Notes: generated from the letters alone by a model not told the origin. A DNA stretch of 6,519 nt from Spirochaetaceae bacterium (GCA_031290725.1 JAITMZ010000061.1:1-6519), one strand, 5' to 3'. Positions 1 to 5,659 are shown, counted from the stretch's first letter. A program made the numbers and translations.

Positions 1-31
1 CTCCCCGGGGGAGGGGAAATTGCGCATAAAT

Positions 32-61
32 AAAAGAAAAAGTTTGGTCAGAAATGACCAA
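32..61 (-). terminator. Intrinsic terminator of the TAXI binding-protein gene
   Basis: Read on the minus strand, a 7-bp stem TTGGTCA / TGACCAA (61-55 with 50-44) closes a TTTC loop and is followed by ACTTTTTCTTTT (43-32). This is a normal Rho-independent terminator, about 120 bases beyond the stop codon at 181. It points to a single-gene transcript ending here, without TRAP permease genes directly downstream on the same mRNA. The 119 bases between stop and hairpin hold no gene I can support. The plus strand has no U-tract after the stem, so the terminator acts in one direction only. Confidence 0.7.
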
Positions 62-180
62 GTACGGAACCGATTGACAGCCCGTGAGGAGAGAAAACAT
101 CCAAAGAACCGCCCACAAAGGGAAGCAGACACCGCAATGCCGCATCCGCCCCCCTTTTTTTGTGGAAGAAACCACGGCGA

Positions 181-1152
181 TTATTTCATCGCGCCGATTT
201 CCTTAAAGTACTTTGTGGCACCCGGATGGAAGGGGGTGGAAATGGAAGAAACCGCATATCCCGGATCCAGTTCCTTGCCCTTGGCGTGGGCCGCACCGAT
301 GGCATCTTTGTTTTCAAACAGCGCCTTGGTGAGGATGTAGACCGCCGCTTCCGAGAGCTTGGGGCTCACGATGAGGGTGGACTTTACCGCCAGGGTCTGG
401 GTGTTCTTGTTGGTGCCGCGATAGCTTCCGGCGGGCACATTGAACTTGGCATAGAAGGGATACTGCTGAATGATCTGGGCCGCATGGGCGTCGTCGATCT
501 CCAGGAGCACCACGTCCTTGCTGATGGCCAGTTCGGTGATCGCCGTAGTGGGAGCACCGGCCACACAGAAGAAGGCGTCGATTTTGCCGTCCCGCAGGGC
601 TTCTGCGGACGCGCCGAAGCTCAGGTTCTGCTTGTTGATGTCCGTCGTGGCGATCCCGTAGGCCGCAAGAATCTGCCACGCGTTAAATTCGGTGCCGCTG
701 CCCGCATCGCCCACGGACACGCTCTTGCCCTTCAGGTCGGCGATGGTCTTGATCGCCGAAGTGGCTACCACCTGGATCGCTTCGGGATACAGGGCGGCCA
801 GGGCGGAGAAGCTCTGGATTTTAGTGCCGTTGAACAGGTCAACCCCGCGCCAGGCATAGTCCATCACGTCGTTCTGCACCAGAGCGAGTTCCACTTCCCC
901 GGCGTCCATCAACTGAATGTTCGCCTTGGACGCACCGGTGGACTGAACGATCACATCGATGCCGGTCTTTTCTTTGAGAATCTGGCCGACCGCAGAGCCA
1001 TAGGCGTAGTAGGTGCCGGTGTTACCACCGGTAGCCATCCTGATCCGGGCGGGAAGCTCTTCTCCTGAAGACTTTTCCTTGCCACCACCGGCATACAGAC
1101 CACTCGTGAGAACGAGCAGCACCGCCGCTGCAAAAAATACTGTTTTTTTCAT
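181..1152 (-). CDS. TAXI family TRAP transporter solute-binding protein
   Basis: Extracytoplasmic binding protein of a TRAP (tripartite ATP-independent periplasmic) transporter, TAXI subfamily. It captures a solute outside the inner membrane and hands it to an ion-driven permease. The product is 323 residues, usual for the family. Residues 1-21 are a signal peptide (MKK, hydrophobic core, LYA) followed by GGGKEK, with no lipobox Cys. Family landmarks follow in order: TGGNTGTYYAYG (41-52), STGASKANIQ (71-80), ELALVQ (88-93), LYPE (121-124), GKSVSVGDAGSGTE (142-155), DAFFCVAGAP (192-201) and PFHPGATKYF (307-316). The ATG at 1152 was chosen because GGAGGA (1162-1157) lies 4 bases before it; the in-frame TTG at 1164 would place the Shine-Dalgarno sequence inside the gene. 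No permease gene is visible in the window, so the partner is encoded elsewhere. The substrate cannot be told; TAXI proteins studied elsewhere bind small organic acids such as glutamate. Confidence 0.93.
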   Translation of the reverse strand: MKKTVFFAAAVLLVLTSGLYAGGGKEKSSGEELPARIRMATGGNTGTYYAYGSAVGQILKEKTGIDVIVQSTGASKANIQLMDAGEVELALVQNDVMDYAWRGVDLFNGTKIQSFSALAALYPEAIQVVATSAIKTIADLKGKSVSVGDAGSGTEFNAWQILAAYGIATTDINKQNLSFGASAEALRDGKIDAFFCVAGAPTTAITELAISKDVVLLEIDDAHAAQIIQQYPFYAKFNVPAGSYRGTNKNTQTLAVKSTLIVSPKLSEAAVYILTKALFENKDAIGAAHAKGKELDPGYAVSSISTPFHPGATKYFKEIGAMK

Positions 1153-1183
1153 AAGTTCCTCCAAATGAAAATAAGATTGTTTT

Positions 1184-1212
1184 ATTATACACCGGTTTTA
1201 AAAAAAATGCAA
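1184..1212 (-). promoter_or_regulatory. Promoter of the TAXI binding-protein gene
   Basis: On the minus strand a perfect -10 box TATAAT (1189-1184) lies 17 bases after a weak -35 TTGCAT (1212-1207). Transcription would start near 1177, giving a leader of about 25 bases that carries the GGAGGA ribosome-binding site. The weak -35 with a perfect -10 fits a moderately expressed gene or one needing an activator. Confidence 0.6.
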
Positions 1213-1220
1213 GCATTTTT
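1200..1220 (-). terminator. Possible weak terminator of the nucleosidase gene
   Basis: A perfect AT-rich inverted repeat, AAAAATGC / GCATTTTT (1203-1210 and 1213-1220), ends on the minus strand in a run of eight T residues. It lies about 27 bases after the nucleosidase stop codon. The stem is thermodynamically weak and overlaps the -35 box of the next gene, so read-through is likely. It could equally be an operator-like palindrome for the TAXI gene promoter. Confidence 0.3.
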
Positions 1221-1246
1221 GAGGAAAATCAAAAAAAATTCGTACT

Positions 1247-1957
1247 TTATTTACCGGCCCGATGCAAAAGCGTGACAACGATGTAGGCGCACAGGTCGGC
1301 GGCGGCTTTCTCGTTGAACTGGTAGTGCGTGCCTACGGTTTCGTCGGCATTGTCGGAGATGCAGCGGATAATCAGGAAGGGCACCCGGTTCACCGAAGCC
1401 ACATGGGCGATGGCGGCGCCTTCCATTTCCGTGCACAGGGGCGCGCAGGTTTTACGGATCGCCTCTTTCCGTTCCAGTGAGGCGATAAACTGGTCACCCG
1501 TGGCGATGCGTCCGGAATAGCACCGAAAGTTGTCTCCCCTGGCCTGGGCGGCGGTTTTGGCGGCGGCGAGCAGCCCCGGGTCGGCGGTGAATATCGAAGG
1601 GGCCATGCCGGGAATCATCGTGGGGGCGTATCCCAGGCCGCTCACGTCTACGTCGTGGTAGACCAGCTCGGTGGACAGCACCATATCCAGGGGCTTCAGG
1701 TCTTCCGCGATGGCCCCGGCGATACCGGTGTTGATAATGCGGTTCACCCGGAAGCGGTCAATGAGAATCTGGGCGCACAGCGCGGCGTTCACCTTTCCGA
1801 TGCCGCTTTGCACCACCACAAACGAGATGCCACCCAGGACGCCGGAAAAAAACTCCAGCCCCGCGATGGTCTGTTTTTCACTCACCGCCAGCGCTTTTTT
1901 CAGGAGATCCACCTCCACATGCATGGCGCCGATTATACCAAAACATTCTTCTGCCAT
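1247..1957 (-). CDS. mtnN: 5'-methylthioadenosine/S-adenosylhomocysteine nucleosidase
   Basis: Cytoplasmic nucleosidase (MTAN, Pfs) that hydrolyses methylthioadenosine and S-adenosylhomocysteine to adenine plus the thioribose or ribosylhomocysteine. It clears inhibitory by-products of methylation and polyamine synthesis and feeds methionine salvage. At 236 residues it has the usual length of the family. Visible landmarks are the N-terminal GIIGAM-HVEV (7-16) with the catalytic acid equivalent to E. coli Glu12 at E15; SGIGKVNAA (51-59) and NTGIAGA (76-82) of the phosphorylase fold; SGRIATGDQF (148-157); TEMEGAAIAHV (176-186) with the substrate-binding Glu pair; and ISDNAD (200-205), whose D202 corresponds to the catalytic Asp. 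The ATG at 1957 is the only start that fits family length. There is no Shine-Dalgarno sequence before it, and a near-consensus promoter ends 6 bases upstream, so translation is probably leaderless. The reading frame stays open upstream to 2140, but that extension crosses the promoter and is low in protein character. Confidence 0.95.
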   Translation of the reverse strand: MAEECFGIIGAMHVEVDLLKKALAVSEKQTIAGLEFFSGVLGGISFVVVQSGIGKVNAALCAQILIDRFRVNRIINTGIAGAIAEDLKPLDMVLSTELVYHDVDVSGLGYAPTMIPGMAPSIFTADPGLLAAAKTAAQARGDNFRCYSGRIATGDQFIASLERKEAIRKTCAPLCTEMEGAAIAHVASVNRVPFLIIRCISDNADETVGTHYQFNEKAAADLCAYIVVTLLHRAGK

Positions 1958-1963
1958 GGGGTT

Positions 1964-1992
1964 ATTATAGTGGAAAACGATTTTTTTGTAAA
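1964..1992 (-). promoter_or_regulatory. Near-consensus promoter of mtnN, leaderless spacing
   Basis: On the minus strand, TTTACA (1992-1987), exactly 17 bases, then a perfect TATAAT (1969-1964). Only six bases (AACCCC) separate the -10 box from the mtnN ATG at 1957, so the predicted first transcribed base is the A of the start codon or a neighbour. No ribosome-binding site could fit on such an mRNA. Confidence 0.75.
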
Positions 1993-2167
1993 GCCCGGGT
2001 GCCTGGAATTCCGCGCCTACTGTAAGCGCTGAACTGTCGGCGCGGGCTTCCGGCCTTTTGGGGGGAGATTTAGGCGGGATAGCTGTGGGCGGAACGTAAG
2101 AAACTGCAAGAAAACGTAAAGAAAGGGAAAAAATTTGCAAAAAAAAGCAAAATTTTTAAAAAAATAC
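1993..2167. other. Intergenic stretch without a recognisable gene
   Basis: These 175 bases separate the divergent mtnN promoter and the RNA promoter. The left part is GC-rich and I see no conserved motif in it. From about 2100 the sequence turns A-rich with repeated A-tracts (up to eight A), including a small TTTGC / GCAAA inverted repeat at 2134-2151. A-tracts directly upstream of a -35 box commonly act as an UP element contacted by the alpha subunit of RNA polymerase, which fits the strong promoter that follows. Confidence 0.4.
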
Positions 2168-2196
2168 TTGACGTTTTTTTCGGGGTTTAGTATATT
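2168..2196 (+). promoter_or_regulatory. Strong promoter of the tandem-hairpin RNA
   Basis: TTGACG (2168-2173), 17 bases, TATATT (2191-2196): five of six consensus bases in each box with ideal spacing, preceded by A/T tracts that could act as an UP element. The predicted start is about 2202-2204, at or within the first bases of the GTGTTGAG arm that opens the structured RNA, which supports the RNA as a deliberate transcript. Confidence 0.75.
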
Positions 2197-2200
2197 ATAA

Positions 2201-2338
2201 GTGTTGAGGTTGAAGCGGTAAACGTCGCCTTTCTCTCCTCCTTTAGCGAGTTTACCGTGGACTCAACACATGCTGCTACGGCAGGGATCGCGTTTTTCTC
2301 CTCCTTTAGCGACCCCTGCCGGTTGGTAGCATTTTTTT
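2201..2338 (+). ncRNA. Tandem-hairpin RNA with two anti-Shine-Dalgarno loops
   Basis: A promoter-to-terminator transcription unit of about 138 bases with two similar hairpins. Hairpin 1: outer GTGTTGAG / CTCAACAC (2201-2208 with 2262-2269), middle CGGTAAAC / GTTTACCG (2216-2223 with 2250-2257), inner TCGC / GCGA (2225-2228 with 2246-2249), 17-base loop 2229-2245. Hairpin 2: TGCTA / TAGCA (2274-2278 with 2327-2331), CGGCAGGG / CCCTGCCG (2279-2286 with 2314-2321), inner TCGC / GCGA (2288-2291 with 2309-2312), 17-base loop 2292-2308. Both loops end in TCTCCTCCTTTA, containing the CCTCCTTT of the 16S rRNA 3' tail. The stems differ completely in sequence yet both pair fully, while inner stem and loop are nearly identical, so structure and loop look selected. 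It may be a free small RNA that pairs with AGGAGG sites, or a leader of the DUF1538 operon 49 bases downstream. I do not recognise it as a known riboswitch. Confidence 0.7.
2270..2338 (+). terminator. Intrinsic terminator formed by the second hairpin
   Basis: The second hairpin (stem CGGCAGGG / CCCTGCCG extended by TGCTA / TAGCA across a 5-base bulge) runs directly into seven T residues (2332-2338). This is the expected form of a Rho-independent terminator and would end the RNA just before 2340. If termination is regulated, it would act as an attenuator for the DUF1538-PII-birA operon. Confidence 0.65.
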
Positions 2339-2351
2339 ATGGCCTGCGGTC

Positions 2352-2385
2352 TTGTTTTTTTTTTAGAAAGATGCTATGCTATAGT
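2352..2385 (+). promoter_or_regulatory. Possible promoter of the DUF1538 operon
   Basis: After the terminator there is TTGTTT (2352-2357), 17 bases, TATGCT (2375-2380), which would start transcription at about 2387-2388, on the DUF1538 start codon. An overlapping alternative -10 is TATAGT (2380-2385). Both are weaker matches than the other promoters in this window. If neither works, the operon depends on read-through from the RNA promoter at 2168. Confidence 0.4.
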
Positions 2386-2387
2386 CG

Positions 2388-3890
2388 ATGAATCTGGTTG
2401 AAAAATTTCGTGAAACAGTGATGTCGGTGGTACCGATTATGCTGATTGTTATTGCGTTGGGACTCACCATCGCGCCCATCGGCGGGGCTTTGCTGGGGCA
2501 GTTTGTCATCGGCGGGGTGCTGTTGATACTGGGGTTGTCGTTTTTTCTGCTGGGGGTGGACATCTGCGTGCGGCCTGTGGGTGAGCTGGTGGGTGCGGCG
2601 CTGACCAACCGGCGGAATTTGGCGCTTCTGCTGATCGTATCCGTGGTGACGGGCTTCCTGGTGACCATCGCCGAGCCCGACGTGAGCGTTTTGGCTGACC
2701 AGATGACCGCATTCAACCCCTCGGTGCACCGGATGTCATTGTTGTTCGTGATAGCCACAGGGGTGGGGCTGTTCATCGGCCTGGGGCTCCTGCGCACGGT
2801 TTTGGGCTGGTCGTACCGAATTTTGCTGATTATCCTCTATACAGTGGTCTTTTTCGTGGCCTTTAATACCCCCGGTGAATTTCTGTCGGTGGGCTTTGAC
2901 GCCGGGGGCGCTACCACGGGCCCCATGTGCGTGCCCTTCATCATTGCCCTGGGAGTGGGCGTGGCGGCGGTGCGGGGAGGTACCGGCAAGGACAACAGTT
3001 TCGGACTCACGGGTATCGCCTCCATCGGGCCGGTATTGGCGGTGCTGCTTTTCGGTATGCTGTCTGCGGGGCGCACCGCAGCACCCCCCGACATGCCGTC
3101 TGTGCCCCTCCCTGTGCCGGAGACGGTCATTGCGGGTATCCCTGGGGTATTCGCCCACTTGATCCCCGAAGTATTCCGTGAAGTATGTACCGCCCTGTCG
3201 CCGCTGGTGGCGTTGATCCTGGCCTTCCAGTTGACCCTGCTCCATCTGCCGCCTATGCGGTTGTTTCGCATTGCCGTGGGATTTATCTACAATTTTATCG
3301 GGCTGAACCTGTTCCTTGTGGGGGTGAAGGGGGGATTTGTGCCTGCGGGGAACCGGCTGGGGCAGGAGCTGGGAGCGCTGGCGGTCACGTCGCCGGGGAT
3401 GATGGTGCTGCTGGTGGTTTTGGGAGCGATCCTGGGGGCCATGGTTGTGATTGCGGAGCCCGCGATATGGGTACTCACCGACGAGGTGGAGCAGATCTCC
3501 GGCGGTGCCATCAAGCGGAAGGTGCTCTTGACCACATTGTCGGTGGGGGTGGCGGCGGCGGTGGCCCTGTCTATGCTGCGGGTGCTGGGGGGCTACGATT
3601 TGCTTCGGGTGTTTTTGCTCCCCGGCTATGGTTTGGCGTTGCTCCTCACCTTCTTTTGCCCCAAGCTTTTTGTGGCCATCGCCTTCGATTCCGGCGGGGT
3701 GGCTACGGGGCCAATGACCACCACCTTTATCCTGGCCCTCACCCTGGGGGTGTCCGTGGCCTCCGGGGGGGACCCGGTGACCGACGCCTTCGGGGTTATC
3801 TCCCTGGTGTCCATGATACCTCTAATCGCGATACAAATTTTGGGATTACTCTATAAATCACCTCAAATCCAGGGCAGGGCGGCGGCATGA
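2388..3890 (+). CDS. DUF1538 family membrane protein, two-repeat form
   Basis: A 500-residue, very hydrophobic inner-membrane protein of the DUF1538 family. The biochemical role is unknown, but family features and the PII-like partner suggest a transporter or channel. It is an internal duplication. Repeat 1 (about 5-225) has IAEPDV (94-99) and FDAGGATTGPM (170-180); repeat 2 (about 262-490) has IAEPAI (355-360) and FDSGGVATGPM (433-443). The long run after the second motif in each half (FIIALGVGVAAV, FILALTLGVSVA) also matches. A Pro-rich linker lies near 232-262. The paired Asp/Glu and Gly-rich motifs inside membrane segments are good candidates for a substrate or ion site made by two pseudo-symmetric halves. 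No Shine-Dalgarno sequence stands at normal distance from the ATG at 2388 (AGAAAG at 2365-2370 is 17 bases away), and in-frame upstream starts hit stops. The stop overlaps the next start as ATGA, implying translational coupling. Confidence 0.88.
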   Translation: MNLVEKFRETVMSVVPIMLIVIALGLTIAPIGGALLGQFVIGGVLLILGLSFFLLGVDICVRPVGELVGAALTNRRNLALLLIVSVVTGFLVTIAEPDVSVLADQMTAFNPSVHRMSLLFVIATGVGLFIGLGLLRTVLGWSYRILLIILYTVVFFVAFNTPGEFLSVGFDAGGATTGPMCVPFIIALGVGVAAVRGGTGKDNSFGLTGIASIGPVLAVLLFGMLSAGRTAAPPDMPSVPLPVPETVIAGIPGVFAHLIPEVFREVCTALSPLVALILAFQLTLLHLPPMRLFRIAVGFIYNFIGLNLFLVGVKGGFVPAGNRLGQELGALAVTSPGMMVLLVVLGAILGAMVVIAEPAIWVLTDEVEQISGGAIKRKVLLTTLSVGVAAAVALSMLRVLGGYDLLRVFLLPGYGLALLLTFFCPKLFVAIAFDSGGVATGPMTTTFILALTLGVSVASGGDPVTDAFGVISLVSMIPLIAIQILGLLYKSPQIQGRAAA

Positions 3891-4579
3891 ACGAAAAAAC
3901 GATGGATCTAACATTGCTGGTGGGGATTGTGCCCCACAACCGGGGCGACGCCTTCATGGATGCCGCCAAAAAAGCGGGGGCCGGCGGCGGCACGGTGATC
4001 ATGGCCCGGGGTCAGACGGAATACCGGCTGCTGAACCTGCTGGCCCTGGGAGACGTGGTGAAGGAATTTGTGTATATCCTCGTGACTGAAGCGGAAAAAA
4101 AGCGGGTCAGCGATGCCCTGATCGCGGCCACAGCCAATGAAAAACCCCGGTTTGGCGTGCTTTTTACGCTGGCTGTCACACAATTCATAAAAACCGGAAC
4201 GCTGCAGATTTCCGGAAAGGACGAAGATATGATGGAAACACTGAGGGGCGGCACCCCCTACCAACTGATAACCGTGATTTTGAACAAGGGTTTTGCCGAC
4301 GATGCCATGGAAGCGGCCAGAAAAGCCGGCGCCGCCGGGGGTACCATCATCTACGCCCACGGCACGGGCAAGGAGGAGGACGTGAAGTTCTTCGGGGTGA
4401 CCCTGGTGCCGGAAAAGGAGATGTTGGTGATTCTGACCCCTAGAGAGACCGCCGCGCCTATCGTGGAGGCGATCCGTACCCTGCCTTGCTTGGCCCAGCC
4501 CGCCAGCGGCATCGCCTATTGTCAGGACGTAGCCAGCTTTACCGTGCTGGGTAAACCTCCCGGTTCCGGCAGCCCATGA
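3887..4579 (+). CDS. PII-like regulatory protein with two fused domains
   Basis: A 230-residue soluble protein made of two PII (GlnB-like) ferredoxin-fold domains in tandem. Domain 1 (about 7-104) has AAKKAGAGGGTVIMARG (26-42); domain 2 (about 124-222) has AARKAGAAGGTIIYAHGTG (143-161). Each then has a beta strand of the type EFVYILVTE / EMLVILTPRE, a helix, and a final strand block ending in Gly (FGVLFTLAVTQFIKTG, SGIAYCQDVASFTVLG). Classical GlnB proteins are about 112 residues and act as trimers that bind ATP/ADP and 2-oxoglutarate. Here the T-loop is short and the uridylylated Tyr region and canonical TGxxGDGKIF block are not recognisable, so ligand binding may differ. The gene overlaps the DUF1538 gene by four bases (ATGA) and birA by four bases (ATGA), with a purine-rich AGGGCAGGG just upstream of its start. 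Context makes it the likely cytoplasmic regulator of the DUF1538 membrane protein. Assignment as PII-like is good; its signal is unknown. Confidence 0.82.
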   Translation: MNEKTMDLTLLVGIVPHNRGDAFMDAAKKAGAGGGTVIMARGQTEYRLLNLLALGDVVKEFVYILVTEAEKKRVSDALIAATANEKPRFGVLFTLAVTQFIKTGTLQISGKDEDMMETLRGGTPYQLITVILNKGFADDAMEAARKAGAAGGTIIYAHGTGKEEDVKFFGVTLVPEKEMLVILTPRETAAPIVEAIRTLPCLAQPASGIAYCQDVASFTVLGKPPGSGSP

Positions 4580-5649
4580 GATTGAGGGACTACGTGCTGT
4601 CGGCCCTGGAAGATGCGGCGGGTGAAAGCGTGTCCGGCGAGGCACTGGCGCGTTCGTACGGTGTGACCCGTGCCGCTGTCTGGAAGGCTGTGGACAGGTT
4701 GCGAAAAAGCGGCTGTCCAATTACCGGTTTTTGTGGCGCCGGTTCCCAGTCCGGCGGGGGCGGCTACGTATTGGATCCTTCCTATGATCCTCTGGACGCG
4801 CGCAGGATCAGCGCGGCATTGAAGGCTCTGGAGCCGGCTTCCGGCGGCGCGGCGTATTGTCTGCCCGATGAATCCCGGCTTTATGTGTTTTCGGAGATCG
4901 AATCCACCAATACCTGGGCGAAAAAACAGGCCGCCGAGAAAGGCGAAACCCTGCACGGCACGGTATTTCTGGCGGAACGGCAGACCGCAGGGCACGGGCG
5001 GCTGGGGCGCCCGTTTTTTTCGCCGGCAAGCGGCCTGTATCTGTCCATAGTCTTTTGTCCCCGGGGGCCCATCAATCCGGCCCACTTCACCGCGGCGGCG
5101 GCGGTGGCGGTATGCATGGCCCTGGGAGACCTCTACAATGCGGATTGCCGGATCAAGTGGGTAAACGACATCTTCCTGAAGGGCAAAAAGGTCTGCGGCA
5201 TTCTCTGTGAAGGCATCGGGGGGCTGGAAACCGGTCGGGTGGAGGCGGTGGTGGCGGGCATCGGGATAAATTTGCGGGAACCTTCCGGCGGATTTCCTCC
5301 GGAGATCGCTCATGTGGCCGGGGCGGTGCTGACGGAGGCCGCATCGGCGGGGTGGTTGATTCCCACCCGTCGGAATGAGCTGGCGGCGGCGGTCATCCGC
5401 TATGCCCTGAAATTTTTCTCAGACGAAAATCTCCGGCCCGCCATGTTGGAAGAATACCGCCGGAGATCCCTGATTCTGGGTCGGGAAGTCACCGTGCATC
5501 CCTTGGCCGGCGTTTCCGCCGACGGAGAGGACGGCAGCTACCGCGCCCGGGCAGTGGCCATCACCGACGACGCGGCTCTGGTGGTGCAAACTCCGGACGG
5601 CGGGCAACGGGTACTACAGGCAGGGGAAGTATCCCTGGGGGTGCACTGA
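4576..5649 (+). CDS. birA: Biotin--[acetyl-CoA-carboxylase] ligase, bifunctional BirA type
   Basis: Cytoplasmic biotin protein ligase: it makes biotinyl-5'-AMP and transfers biotin to a Lys of carrier proteins such as the BCCP subunit of acetyl-CoA carboxylase. It has 357 residues, slightly longer than E. coli BirA (321). Residues 1-66 are a winged helix-turn-helix (SGEALARSYGVTRAAVWKAV, 20-39, and a Gly-rich wing 54-64), so it may also repress biotin genes as the group II enzymes do. The catalytic domain shows ESTNTWAKK (109-117), the ATP/biotin loop AGHGRLGR (138-145; GRGRRGR in E. coli), FSPASGLYLS (148-157), KWVNDIFLKGKKVCGIL (194-210; usually KWPND) and AGIGINL (227-233). The C-terminal SH3-like domain covers about 299-354. 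The Arg of the biotinyl-AMP loop differs (His140) but the glycines and R142/R145 are kept. It is last in the operon and starts inside the PII-like stop codon. No biotin synthesis gene is nearby. Confidence 0.94.
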   Translation: MRLRDYVLSALEDAAGESVSGEALARSYGVTRAAVWKAVDRLRKSGCPITGFCGAGSQSGGGGYVLDPSYDPLDARRISAALKALEPASGGAAYCLPDESRLYVFSEIESTNTWAKKQAAEKGETLHGTVFLAERQTAGHGRLGRPFFSPASGLYLSIVFCPRGPINPAHFTAAAAVAVCMALGDLYNADCRIKWVNDIFLKGKKVCGILCEGIGGLETGRVEAVVAGIGINLREPSGGFPPEIAHVAGAVLTEAASAGWLIPTRRNELAAAVIRYALKFFSDENLRPAMLEEYRRRSLILGREVTVHPLAGVSADGEDGSYRARAVAITDDAALVVQTPDGGQRVLQAGEVSLGVH

Positions 5650-5659
5650 TTCGGGGCGA

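Noticed and set aside
160..1068. 302-codon open frame on the plus strand, opposite the TAXI gene
   Set aside because: It lies fully antisense to a clearly recognised gene with signal peptide and family motifs; its own translation has no family character. Long antisense frames are expected in GC-rich coding DNA.
1153..1164. Upstream TTG start for the TAXI protein
   Set aside because: The TTG overlaps the GGAGGA ribosome-binding site of the ATG at 1152 and would add MEEL before a normal MKK signal peptide.
1930..1940. Second TATAAT on the minus strand within mtnN
   Set aside because: It arises from the codons for Gly-Ile-Ile-Gly in the conserved N-terminus; a transcript from it would lack the start codon, and the promoter at 1964-1992 is better.
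1958..2140. 61-codon N-terminal extension of mtnN
   Set aside because: It is not part of the MTAN family, would read across the near-consensus promoter at 1964-1992, and its sequence has no protein-like features.
2225..2312. Two 25-base repeats as a CRISPR array
   Set aside because: There are only two copies, each sits inside its own paired stem, and the sequence between them is part of the hairpins rather than a spacer; no cas gene is present.
2201..2338. Reverse-strand reading as a CsrA-binding RNA with AGGAGGA loops
   Set aside because: On the minus strand there is no promoter at 2340-2390 that I can support and no U-tract after the hairpins, while the plus strand has both.
3908..4720. 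270-codon minus-strand frame opposite the PII-like gene
   Set aside because: It is a shadow of two well-supported overlapping plus-strand genes and has no recognisable domain.
4522..5313. 263-codon minus-strand frame opposite birA
   Set aside because: It is a shadow of a complete BirA with catalytic motifs in the plus frame.
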